Shown here: one piece after another, positions 23,474-30,544 of the stretch | How positions within the stretch are numbered: position 1 is the stretch's first letter | Layout of the letters: every line of letters starts with the position of its first letter | NCBI GenBank assembly: GCA_018715495.1 | Contig: DVLO01000007.1 | Coordinates: 79,119 to 112,067, forward strand | Source of the DNA: Candidatus Limihabitans stercoravium | GTDB taxonomy: Bacteria > Bacillota > Clostridia > Christensenellales > CAG-314 | DNA: 32,949 bases | Direction: 5' to 3' | The notes under the pieces: generated by a model | What the model saw: only the letters and a program-made list of their open reading frames with translations | Databases searched by the model: none | Told to the model about the DNA's origin: nothing | Translations under genes and position numbers: made by a program

Positions 23474-23502
23474 ATTGTAGCAAAAATCAAAAGCAATTTC
23501 AA
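23474..23502 (-). promoter_or_regulatory. Promoter of the glp structural operon
   Basis: TTGAAA (23497-23502), 17-base spacer, TACAAT (23474-23479), TTTGC before the -10. Expected start near 23467, giving a leader of about 130 bases that holds the terminator. Confidence 0.8.
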
Positions 23503-23536
23503 TAACTTTAAATTTTTTTTATTATATAAAAATATA

Positions 23537-24088
23537 TCAGTTTTTACCTTTCCATAAAGAAATGTTACTGGTAGAACATGCAAAAGCACCAACGCTGAAG
23601 GCTTTGTCTATGTTTTCCTGTGTGCGCAGGAAACCTCCTGCAATGACGTGAACATCCGCACGTTCCTTCATCATCTTGATTGCGTCATAGGCAATGCCCG
23701 GCATGAGTTCTACGGCATCGGGACATGTCTTTTCAATGTTGATGAGTGCCAGTTCCATTGACTGAGCGTCCACAAGAAAGACACGAAATACCGTAAACAA
23801 CCCAAGTTCCCTTGCAATCCTGATTACGTTGTTTTTGGTGGAAATGATTCCGTCAGGCTTGACTTCTCTGCTGATGTACTGCAACGACGCTTCGTCTTTG
23901 CCGAATCCCTCAGCAAGATCGATGTGAATGTAAACCTTCTTGCCTGCATTGTGGCAACGCTCCACCATGTGTTTTGCTGTGTTGATGTTGGCTTTTAACA
24001 GAAAAATGTGCTGACAAGGACTGGTGAGCGCATCTTCAAACGACTCATCTCCCTTGACAGCAGCGATTACGATTTTTTCTTTACACAT
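23537..24088 (-). CDS. glpP: GlpP-type glycerol-3-phosphate-responsive antiterminator
   Basis: An RNA-binding regulator (183 residues, TIM-barrel fold) that, with glycerol 3-phosphate, prevents termination in the leader of glycerol genes. Family features are VIAAVKGDESFEDAL, IFLLKANI, KKVYIHIDLAEGFGKDEASLQYI, PDGIISTKNNVIRIA, DAVELMPGIAYDAI and HVIAGGFLRTQENIDKAFSVGAFACSTSN. The last block holds the phosphate-binding Gly-rich loop. Start: ATG at 24088 with AAGGAG at six bases. It has its own promoter, and no terminator hairpin is visible after its stop, so some messages may read through into the glp leader. Confidence 0.95.
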   Translation of the reverse strand: MCKEKIVIAAVKGDESFEDALTSPCQHIFLLKANINTAKHMVERCHNAGKKVYIHIDLAEGFGKDEASLQYISREVKPDGIISTKNNVIRIARELGLFTVFRVFLVDAQSMELALINIEKTCPDAVELMPGIAYDAIKMMKERADVHVIAGGFLRTQENIDKAFSVGAFACSTSNISLWKGKN

Positions 24089-24112
24089 ATCAATCTCCTT
24101 CTACTGATTTTG

Positions 24113-24141
24113 AGTATAGCACAACGAAGATTCAATTTCAA
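24113..24141 (-). promoter_or_regulatory. Promoter of glpP
   Basis: TTGAAA (24136-24141), 17-base spacer, TATACT (24113-24118), with TGTGC directly before the -10. The sequence between it and the terminator at 24234 is AT-rich with no other recognisable signal. Confidence 0.85.
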
Positions 24142-24233
24142 GTGCAATTTTCAACAATGAACATTACATTTTGTTGATGGTATATATAAAGTAATCAATT
24201 TAAATATAGTAAAACAGCGTGAAATCAGATAAA

Positions 24234-24262
24234 AAGACGCCTTGAACAATGCAAGGCGTCTT
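24234..24262 (-). terminator. Intrinsic terminator of the YfcE-type gene
   Basis: AAGACGCCTTG (24234-24244) with CAAGGCGTCTT (24252-24262), seven-base loop. On the minus strand it is followed by TTTATC, 15 bases after the stop. Confidence 0.9.
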
Positions 24263-24277
24263 ATAAATTTCTAAAAA

Positions 24278-24817
24278 TCAGAATTTGTGTTGAGCAATTA
24301 CACTACCGTCATCCAGTGAAACAAGAGAAATACCGTCTTCATCAGCAACGCAGTAGGACGGAACGCCGTCCTTGGGCAATGCACATGAACCCACATTTAC
24401 GCATGTCACACCGTTGACATCGGTAAACTTGTTGATGTGGAAGTGTCCGAAGAACATCACGTCGCCCGCACTCAGACAAGGCAGGTTGTCGGTGTTGAAG
24501 ATGTGTCCGTGAGTAAAGAACAATTTTCTGCCCAATGCCAGCAACATGTTGTTTTGCAGGAAGGTAAAGTTACTGATCATCTGATCTACTTCACTGTCGC
24601 AGTTGCCCTTGATGACAATCAACTTGTCTGCAATGCCGTTTAAAATCTCCGCAACCTGCATTGGGGCGTACTGTTCGGGGAAGGGATTACGTGGCCCGTG
24701 GTTGTAGATGTCCCCCAACAACACCAGTAAATCTGCATTTTGCTTGTTAAATTGTTCAACAATGCGTTGTGCCGCATGTGCTGAACCGTGTATGTCTGTT
24801 GCAATAAAAATTCTCAT
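24278..24817 (-). CDS. yfcE: YfcE/MJ0936-family metallophosphodiesterase
   Basis: A calcineurin-like phosphoesterase (179 residues, usual length for YfcE). The five metal-site blocks are present in order: ATDIHGS (D8, H10), LLGDIYNHGPR, KGNCDSEVD, FFTHGH and FFGHFHINKF. These enzymes use two metals, often Mn, to hydrolyse phosphodiesters; the physiological substrate is unknown. Start: ATG at 24817 after AGAGG at seven bases. Single-gene unit with its own promoter and terminator. Confidence 0.93.
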   Translation of the reverse strand: MRIFIATDIHGSAHAAQRIVEQFNKQNADLLVLLGDIYNHGPRNPFPEQYAPMQVAEILNGIADKLIVIKGNCDSEVDQMISNFTFLQNNMLLALGRKLFFTHGHIFNTDNLPCLSAGDVMFFGHFHINKFTDVNGVTCVNVGSCALPKDGVPSYCVADEDGISLVSLDDGSVIAQHKF

Positions 24818-24837
24818 ATAAATACCTCTTTACAGGT

Positions 24838-24867
24838 ATTGTATCACAACCTATAGCATTTGTTCAA
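24838..24867 (-). promoter_or_regulatory. Promoter of the YfcE-type gene
   Basis: TTGAAC (24862-24867), 18-base spacer, TACAAT (24838-24843) with TGTGA before the -10. The -35 lies just after the stop of the upstream kinase gene (24875). Confidence 0.75.
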
Positions 24868-24874
24868 GTGAAAA

Positions 24875-26470
24875 TCAACCCTTGAAATCGCCACCGCCCA
24901 GAAATTCCTTTACCAAAGAGTTGGCGGGAACAAGGTCTTCGGGTATTTCACGGAAGTTTTTAAGAATGTCCATCAGGCGCTTTGCCTCAGCGTATTCGGG
25001 AACATCGTTGGTGATTTCCGACAGCAAATTCATTGCCTTGTGTTTCAATACGGCAAGTTCGTAAATCAACGAAGTGTTGAAGATACTGTCTGCCTGTTCC
25101 TGGAAGGGGAAGATGTTCTTTTCCTCACCCTTGTTAACGTTGGGCCATGTCTTGATTGTGTTTTGCGCACTGTACGCCCTGAACTGATGGTCACGTACAA
25201 TACGACGCACAAAACGTGTGTCCGTTGTGGAAATGCGGTTGAACGCATCGATATTCAATACCGTCAATGCACTGATGTACACCTTGTACTTGCGATCCAT
25301 TGGAATTTCGGAAGTCAACCTGTCGTTCAGACAGTGGATGCCTTCTATTACAAGGATTTCGTCATCGGCAAGACGTGTCTTTGTTCCGTCGTAAATCTTC
25401 TTGCCCTGAGCAAAGTCGAATGTTGGCATTTCCACTTCCTGACCATCCAAAAGCGCAAGCAGTTGCTTGTTGAACAACTTGGTGTCAATTGCTTCAAGAC
25501 ATTCAAAGTCCGGTTCGCCCTTTTCGTTCAAGGGTGTTTGTCCACGGTCAACGAAGTAGTTGTCAACGGAAATGGTTACAGGTTTCAGACCGTTCAGACG
25601 CAACTGGATGCCCAGTCTTTGGGCAAATGTAGTCTTGCCTGATGAGGACGGACCGGCAATAAGCACCATCTTGACGCCCTTGCGACCGGCAATCTTGTCG
25701 GCAATGTTGGCAATCTTCTTCTCATGCAATGCTTCGGAAAGCAATATCAACTGACGAACGTTTCCGCTTTCGATGACTGTGTTGAGCTTGTGAATTGTGC
25801 CGACATTCAGGATCTTGTAAATTGTTTCGTATTCTTCCAACGCCCATTGCAGTTTCTTGGTTTCCTTGAATGCAGGCAAAACGGTCACGTTGTCAGAGCT
25901 GGGGTATCTGAGCAGAAATCCCTTGCCGTACTTGATGAGATCGAAAATCTTGGTTACGCCTGTGCGTGTTGCAATGGTTTCGTAGAAGTAGTTGTAGTAA
26001 TCTTCACAGTAGTACATCTTGATGGTTTCGTTTTCCACCACGTCCAACTGTAACCTGCCCTTGGAAGTGCGTTCGTTGTTGAAAAACTCCGTAGCTTCTT
26101 CCCTGGTCATCACTACCTTGTCAATGGGTAAATCCTGATCGATTATTTCCTGCATGCGTGACTTGACATTGGACAACATTTCATCCGTCACTTCCATGTT
26201 GTCCAGGGTGCAGTACATTGCATTGGACAATTGGTAGTCAACAGTCAGTCTTGCCCTGCGGTAGGTTTCGAAAAATGCCTTGCTCATTATGTAAGTCAAT
26301 GTAGCACGGTAAATCTTCATGCCTTCCTTACAGTTGATGTCAATCAGTTCCACAACGTCGTTGTCCGACATTTCGTCATTGAGGTTGCGGTAAGTGTTGT
26401 TTACCTTTGCTCCGACAACGGGGAACTTGCTTTGCAAAATCTGTTCACTGAATTTTTGTGAAATCTTCAT
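24875..26470 (-). CDS. Uridine-kinase-family nucleoside kinase with ThrRS-like N-terminal region
   Basis: A 531-residue protein. The C-terminal half is a phosphoribulokinase/uridine kinase domain: Walker A AGPSSSGKT (residues 272-280), SVDNYFVDRG, the Asp/Glu-rich EPDFECLEAID, IEGIHCLN, and RRIVRDHQFR. The N-terminal 1-260 resembles the editing-type (TGS-SAD) region of threonyl-tRNA synthetase found in this clostridial kinase family, including NDVVELIDINCKEGMKIYRAT. Such proteins are annotated as nucleoside or uridine kinases; the role of the extra half is unclear. Start: ATG at 26470, with AAGGAG three bases upstream, a rather short gap. The promoter lies about 140 bases upstream, so there is a long leader. 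Confidence 0.9.
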   Translation of the reverse strand: MKISQKFSEQILQSKFPVVGAKVNNTYRNLNDEMSDNDVVELIDINCKEGMKIYRATLTYIMSKAFFETYRRARLTVDYQLSNAMYCTLDNMEVTDEMLSNVKSRMQEIIDQDLPIDKVVMTREEATEFFNNERTSKGRLQLDVVENETIKMYYCEDYYNYFYETIATRTGVTKIFDLIKYGKGFLLRYPSSDNVTVLPAFKETKKLQWALEEYETIYKILNVGTIHKLNTVIESGNVRQLILLSEALHEKKIANIADKIAGRKGVKMVLIAGPSSSGKTTFAQRLGIQLRLNGLKPVTISVDNYFVDRGQTPLNEKGEPDFECLEAIDTKLFNKQLLALLDGQEVEMPTFDFAQGKKIYDGTKTRLADDEILVIEGIHCLNDRLTSEIPMDRKYKVYISALTVLNIDAFNRISTTDTRFVRRIVRDHQFRAYSAQNTIKTWPNVNKGEEKNIFPFQEQADSIFNTSLIYELAVLKHKAMNLLSEITNDVPEYAEAKRLMDILKNFREIPEDLVPANSLVKEFLGGGDFKG

Positions 26471-26493
26471 ATTCTCCTTCCTTTTCGCCGCAC

Positions 26494-26528
26494 GACAAAA
26501 ATCCAAATTGTGATTGAACGCAACTTGG
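26494..26528 (-). promoter_or_regulatory. Possible attenuator hairpin in the kinase leader
   Basis: On the minus strand CCAAGTTG (26528-26521) pairs with CAATTTGG (26510-26503) over eight positions with one G-U, loop of ten, followed by ATTTTTG. It is about 25 bases before the ATG. The stem is AT-rich and weak; no ligand-binding fold is recognised. Confidence 0.35.
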
Positions 26529-26611
26529 TTTGCAAAAATATTCGACTTATCCCTCCGTCGTCGCCATTTTCGTAAACTTAAACATGCGACTGTATAGATA
26601 TTTACCCCTAA

Positions 26612-26640
26612 ATTGTAGCACAGTGACCAGTAAAAGTCAA
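26612..26640 (-). promoter_or_regulatory. Promoter of the nucleoside kinase gene
   Basis: TTGACT (26635-26640), 17-base spacer, TACAAT (26612-26617), with TGTGC before the -10. Transcription is expected near 26605, leaving a leader of about 135 bases. Confidence 0.85.
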
Positions 26641-26696
26641 TAGTGAATTTGATTAGCGCATTGACGACAGCCCCCGAAAATCCCCACAAAATGACG

Positions 26697-26726
26697 AAAC
26701 GCCCCGACTAAACCGTCGAGGCGTTT
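26697..26726 (-). terminator. Terminator after the large prepilin-like gene
   Basis: A 12-position stem, 26697-26708 with 26715-26726, loop of six. On the minus strand the one non-Watson-Crick position is a U-G pair, on the plus strand an A/C mismatch. The fold therefore favours the minus-strand gene ending at 26769, although the T tail is interrupted. Confidence 0.65.
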
Positions 26727-26768
26727 TTGTTAGTGGTTTTTATTTAAATGTAATTGAATTAAACAATA

Positions 26769-29045
26769 TCAAAGAGCCACTTTCTTTTGTGCGATTGGCA
26801 AACCGTTTTCGTCGTAAATTGTAATCATTGCACTGTTCACATCAACTATTGCTGGGGTGTCAGTATTGTCAATAAACTTATAGAAATCATTTTCGAAATC
26901 GAAAACATAGTAAATTGTACCATTGTTTTCAACGACACAGAATCTTGCACCGTCTTCAAGGTAAACTTGAATTGCGTTTTCTTCATCGAATGTATAGGAA
27001 GGATCGATTTCCTTGTATTGTTCAACAGTTGCCATCTTACCGTCTTTATAGTTCAAAATTGACTTAGTTCCGTCAAATGTCAAGCTACCCAAATCTATAC
27101 CGAATCTATAAGATGAATTTTCGCTACCGGGTGCAATAAGTCTAGTTCCACCGGTAAGTGTAAGCACATACTTTTGTACCCCTGTTGCGGAAGGTTTTGT
27201 AATAGCAAGTCTTCCGTCACTTTCCTTAGAAATATTCAATGAACTATCACTAAGGTGCTTAACATTACCAAGGTCGGAAGCTTCATCAAGACTAAAATAT
27301 TGGCTATTTTTTGGCTCAGTTGTATTTGTGCTAGCTGCAAAAAGAGGTTGTCTATTTGTGCCAAACATATTTCCTGCGTTTCTAACATTTACGATTGTAA
27401 ACTTAGGTAAGCCATACAAAGTCTTATCCAATCCAGCAGGATTACCCAAAGCAAGACTTACATCTTCACCGTAATACGTGCCATGATATGTAGAGTCGAC
27501 AAGATTTACTGTCACATAGTTTATGTTACCGCCGAAGAAAACAGCATTGTAGCTTACACCGACAATATCAACATATACGTCACAATTCTTTACAGTAAGT
27601 TCGTTGTGCAAACCGTTCGACAAAACAACCCAATTATCCTCTACATAACTATATCCTGCTGTTGCATATACAATACCTTCATTTTGTCCAAGTTGAACTG
27701 CTTGTGCACCTTCAACAGCATAATAGTCAACATTGTCTAACAAAACAGTGTTTTTAACACCAAGTTTTACACCGCTACACAAGAAAATATTTTTATCAGC
27801 TATGTAGTAATTCAAATTCTTAATTACCACATCATGTGAAGCGTCCGCAAAAATAAAACTTAATTTAGTGTTTGCAATGAGATTATATGAACCACCGTCC
27901 AATGTTCCACAAAAATATGCACTTACCCATTTTTCGTCAGCACCGAAACTAACTTCCGACAAGTCAATATTCGCTGTCATTTTAAAGTTATATGGCGAGC
28001 CTTTACTCATGCTATCGCTAAACTGTCCAATATTTGCAAACTGCTTAGCTGTTTCGATAAGGTAAGGACTTGCTTCTGTACCAAGACCACCTGCAAACAT
28101 GTTGAGGTCGTCTTCGGCTACAGCGTCAGTGCTTACGTTAGCGTCACCTGTAACTACACTTTCAAGATTGCTTGCTACTGTTGAATCAGTTGCTGCAACT
28201 GTTGTGCTGTTACCGGAGTTGTTTTCAATTTTTACAACTTTGTCCAATGTTGTTCCTGTCAAAGAGTCACTTGTTGTTGTAACAACTACTGTTGCAACTT
28301 CCGACTTGTTTTCCAACACTACACGACCATAACCCAACTTCATGTTTCCAAGGATTGTGCCATATTCGTGGTAAGAATTGTTAGCAACTGCTTGTACATC
28401 TGCTGTTACAAGACTGCCGTAGTGAGAAACTGTGTCTTGCGAACCGTTGACTGTCAGTTCGCCACCATTTGTACGGAAGATTACATTTTGCGCTGTTGCA
28501 CTTGCTCCATTGTTAGCGTAGCTGATTGAAACGTTGCTGTTGTTACCAACGTCAACACCTGTTGATACTGACAATGCTTCGGTCAATACTGATTCGTCTA
28601 CTTCATCTGCAAGGTAGTAGCTGTACTTACCTGTGGAAACTTTTCCAAGATCACTTGTGATCTTCCAGTAGGTGTAACCAAGTTCGGCTGTTGTAGCGTC
28701 ATCCTTCAAAACAAATGTTCCTTCACTGTCAACCAATACGAAACGATTTGAAGTCTGTTCCCACAAGATGTCGCCTGTAGATCTTGGTGTGAGCTTTTCT
28801 ACCGTGTAGCCTTGTTCGGCAACTGCTGTCAATGCGTCATGCATTGTTTGAGGCTTGCCTTCGGTTGTTTCGGCAATGATCAAAGCTTCGTTGAGATTAC
28901 GTACCAACACTGTGTCATTGGACACGTTGGCCTTTTCAATTAAATTACTAAATGTAGGTATCAACACTGCTGCGAGTATTGCCACTACTGCAATTACAAT
29001 TACCAATTCGGTAATGGTAAATGCTCGCTTCATATTTTTGTTCAT
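26769..29045 (-). CDS. Very large protein with type IV prepilin-type N-terminus
   Basis: A 758-residue surface protein. It opens MNKNMKRA/FTITELVIVI: a short basic leader, cleavage before Phe by a prepilin peptidase, Glu at +5 and a hydrophobic helix to about residue 33 (VVAILAAVLIPTF). Ordinary pilins have 120-200 residues. The rest is Thr/Ser/Asn/Val-rich with two Cys. A block near residues 320-450 (GLGTEASPYLIETAKQF, then MTANIDLS, then FCGTLDGGSYNL) resembles the repeats of beta-helix surface proteins. Start: the ATG at 29045 is 12 bases from AGGAGG; an ATG at 29057 touches the site. No pilus ATPase, platform or peptidase gene is near. A role as pilus-tip or pseudopilin-anchored adhesin is inference. 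Confidence 0.85.
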   Translation of the reverse strand: MNKNMKRAFTITELVIVIAVVAILAAVLIPTFSNLIEKANVSNDTVLVRNLNEALIIAETTEGKPQTMHDALTAVAEQGYTVEKLTPRSTGDILWEQTSNRFVLVDSEGTFVLKDDATTAELGYTYWKITSDLGKVSTGKYSYYLADEVDESVLTEALSVSTGVDVGNNSNVSISYANNGASATAQNVIFRTNGGELTVNGSQDTVSHYGSLVTADVQAVANNSYHEYGTILGNMKLGYGRVVLENKSEVATVVVTTTSDSLTGTTLDKVVKIENNSGNSTTVAATDSTVASNLESVVTGDANVSTDAVAEDDLNMFAGGLGTEASPYLIETAKQFANIGQFSDSMSKGSPYNFKMTANIDLSEVSFGADEKWVSAYFCGTLDGGSYNLIANTKLSFIFADASHDVVIKNLNYYIADKNIFLCSGVKLGVKNTVLLDNVDYYAVEGAQAVQLGQNEGIVYATAGYSYVEDNWVVLSNGLHNELTVKNCDVYVDIVGVSYNAVFFGGNINYVTVNLVDSTYHGTYYGEDVSLALGNPAGLDKTLYGLPKFTIVNVRNAGNMFGTNRQPLFAASTNTTEPKNSQYFSLDEASDLGNVKHLSDSSLNISKESDGRLAITKPSATGVQKYVLTLTGGTRLIAPGSENSSYRFGIDLGSLTFDGTKSILNYKDGKMATVEQYKEIDPSYTFDEENAIQVYLEDGARFCVVENNGTIYYVFDFENDFYKFIDNTDTPAIVDVNSAMITIYDENGLPIAQKKVAL

Positions 29046-29081
29046 GAAAACACTCATCCTCCTGATTTTTTTAATACATAA

Positions 29082-29111
29082 AGTATACCCCTCCCCACGC
29101 CATTTTGTCAA
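29082..29111 (-). promoter_or_regulatory. Promoter of the prepilin-like gene
   Basis: TTGACA (29106-29111), 18-base spacer that is unusually G-rich on the coding strand, TATACT (29082-29087). Expected start near 29075, leader about 30 bases. Confidence 0.8.
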
Positions 29112-29292
29112 TATCTGAGCCGAAAAAAATAAAGAGTTTTTTTCGCTTTTCGCCCATGTCTTGGGGTTTTTGGACAAAATAGAGACACCTACTGTCACCA
29201 CCGTCGCAACTGTGTTCAGGCAAACGGTTTTCTGTGTAAGGCGAAAGGAAGGCACAAGCGAAGTGATGAAGTAAATTCACCTTCCGTCGGAC
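29112..29292. other. Intergenic stretch without a supported gene
   Basis: These 180 bases lie between the prepilin promoter and the tRNA terminator. They contain A/T runs and purine-rich sequence. Short open frames exist on the minus strand but lack a ribosome-binding site, promoter or recognisable product. I see no RNA gene here. Confidence 0.5.
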
Positions 29293-29328
29293 AAATAAAA
29301 AAGGTGGCAAGCATGTTAGCTTGCCACC
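29293..29328 (-). terminator. Terminator of tRNA-Thr
   Basis: GGTGGCAAGC (29303-29312) with GCTTGCCACC (29319-29328), six-base loop. On the minus strand it is followed by TTTTTTATTTG. It begins four bases after the encoded CCA. Confidence 0.92.
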
Positions 29329-29331
29329 CCT

Positions 29332-29407
29332 TGGTGCTGGCGAGAGGAATCGAACCTCCGACCCATTGATTACGAATCAATTGCTCTACCGACTGAGCCA
29401 CGCCAGC
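29332..29407 (-). tRNA. tRNA-Thr, anticodon CGT
   Basis: A 76-base cloverleaf on the minus strand. The acceptor arm GCTGGCG/CGCCAGC has discriminator A and an encoded CCA. The D arm has GGCTCAGTCGGTAGAGC. The anticodon stem is ATTGA/TCAAT with loop TTCGTAA, giving anticodon CGT (reads ACG, threonine). The T arm contains GGTTCGATTCC. It has its own promoter and terminator. It is a substrate class for the t6A pathway begun by Sua5 at 5999. Confidence 0.97.
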
Positions 29408-29425
29408 ACAACTTCGTGCCTGTCT

Positions 29426-29454
29426 AGTATACCAAATTGTTTGTAAAAAGTCAA
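29426..29454 (-). promoter_or_regulatory. Promoter of tRNA-Thr
   Basis: TTGACT (29449-29454), 17-base spacer, TATACT (29426-29431), TTTGG before the -10. The -35 overlaps the T tract of the upstream gene's terminator. Confidence 0.85.
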
Positions 29455-29478
29455 AAAGATTGTAACATTTTTTACAAT
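29449..29478 (-). terminator. Weak AT-rich terminator of the P-loop kinase gene
   Basis: ATTGTAA (29459-29465) with TTACAAT (29472-29478), loop of six. On the minus strand it is followed by CTTTTTG, which runs into the tRNA promoter's -35. Only seven pairs, two of them G-C. Confidence 0.55.
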
Positions 29479-29479
29479 T

Positions 29480-30007
29480 TCAGTCCAATTGTCGGGCACG
29501 CAATTGCTTGAGATACCTTTTCGCCTGCCTTGGATGAGTAAATGTAATTACTTCAAGATGATCCTTGTTACACTCTAACTGACTGACAAGGTAGGGTCTG
29601 ACGTCCCTTCTGAAATTTTTTATGTAGTTGATGAAGTAACTGTCAAGTTGTTCCTTGCAACCGTCGGCAATGTCGAAACGCTGTTTGCCGCCAAAACGTA
29701 TCCTGCGAATCAACGCACGCCACATGGAAATGCGTCTGGGGTAATCGAGAAAATACACCAATGTGGCACGTTCAATGCGTTCGGCAACGTGGCTGCGCCA
29801 CATTCCGTCCACAATCCACTTGTCACCCGAAATGATGTCGTCGTGTATCTTGCGTCTTTCTTCGTACTCCATCATCTGCCAGTTGGGTAGCCACAGCAAT
29901 TTGTCAAGGTGCACTACTTCACGCTCAAGAATTTCGCCCAGTTCTACCGCAAATGTGGTCTTGCCACTGCCCGGACAACCTACAATCATGATTCTGTCAC
30001 AGTTCAT
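29480..30007 (-). CDS. FlaR-like P-loop kinase / adenylate-kinase-like protein
   Basis: A 175-residue P-loop protein starting MNCDRIMIVGCPGSGKTTFAVELG, with Walker A GCPGSGKT at residues 10-17. Features of the group once called 'DNA topology modulation protein FlaR' follow: HLDKLLWLPNW, WIVDGMW, LVYFLDYPRRISMWRALIRRI and FTHPRQAKRYL. It has the size and lid-like Arg residues of a small nucleoside or nucleotide kinase; the substrate is unknown. The ATG overlaps the stop of smpB by four bases (ATGA), so it is translated with smpB. Confidence 0.87.
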   Translation of the reverse strand: MNCDRIMIVGCPGSGKTTFAVELGEILEREVVHLDKLLWLPNWQMMEYEERRKIHDDIISGDKWIVDGMWRSHVAERIERATLVYFLDYPRRISMWRALIRRIRFGGKQRFDIADGCKEQLDSYFINYIKNFRRDVRPYLVSQLECNKDHLEVITFTHPRQAKRYLKQLRARQLD

Positions 30008-30459
30008 CTGTGGGAGTACTCCTTCAATGTGCGTTGCTTGTCACGTTCAAGATCCTTTTCCATAATTGATTGTTTCTTGTCGTACAAGTGCTTGCCCTTG
30101 ACAAGTGCAACTTCCACCTTGACAAGGCTTTGCTTGAAGTACATTTTGAGCGGAACAAGCGAGTAGCCCTTTTCACGCACCTTGCCCAACAGTCGCATGG
30201 TTTCACGTTTGTGAGCAAGCAGACGTCTGTCACGTCTGCCGTCAACGTTACTGAAACTGCCCTTGTCGTAGTTCTTGATGTAGCAATTGTGCAACAACAG
30301 TTGTCCGTCATCTACCGAACAGTAGCTGTCGCCAAGATTGACTTGTCCTGTGCGGACGGACTTGACCTCGCACCCTACAAGATTTATACCACATTCCAAC
30401 TTCTCGATTACTGTGTAGTCGTGAAGTGCCTTTCTGTTTAGTACTACCGGATTACTCAT
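30004..30459 (-). CDS. smpB: SsrA-binding protein SmpB
   Basis: Binds tmRNA and carries it to stalled ribosomes for trans-translation. The 151 residues show the usual blocks: NRKALHDYTVIEKLECGINLVGCEVKSVR, then NLGDSYCSV and RDRRLLAHKRE, then a C-terminal basic tail (YDKKQSIMEKDLERDKQRTLKEY) that enters the empty mRNA channel. Start: ATG at 30459 with GGGGAG at five bases. The order rnr-smpB is conserved in Bacillota and joins two quality-control factors, RNase R being the enzyme that degrades the faulty mRNA. The tmRNA gene itself is not in the window. Confidence 0.97.
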   Translation of the reverse strand: MSNPVVLNRKALHDYTVIEKLECGINLVGCEVKSVRTGQVNLGDSYCSVDDGQLLLHNCYIKNYDKGSFSNVDGRRDRRLLAHKRETMRLLGKVREKGYSLVPLKMYFKQSLVKVEVALVKGKHLYDKKQSIMEKDLERDKQRTLKEYSHR

Positions 30460-30489
30460 ACTTGCTCCCCGAATAAATCTACTGATATG

Positions 30490-30517
30490 ATATTACCACA
30501 TTGACTGTTTTTGTCAA
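30490..30517 (-). promoter_or_regulatory. Possible promoter of smpB
   Basis: TTGACA (30512-30517), 16-base spacer, TAATAT (30490-30495). The -35 is perfect, the -10 has four of six. It lies in the 85-base gap after rnr. Confidence 0.5.
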
Positions 30518-30544
30518 CTGTAGATGGAAAAAAGTAACTTCAAT

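Noticed and set aside
23404..23592. 62-codon frame or a short leader peptide before glpA
   Set aside because: The frame crosses the promoter and the leader hairpin. The ATG at its end stands only two bases from AAGGAG; an alternative GTG gives seven codons with no amino-acid bias that would suggest attenuation by translation.
29071..29401. Minus-strand frames of 61-79 codons upstream of the prepilin gene
   Set aside because: They run through the tRNA, its terminator and a promoter, lack ribosome-binding sites and resemble no protein I know.
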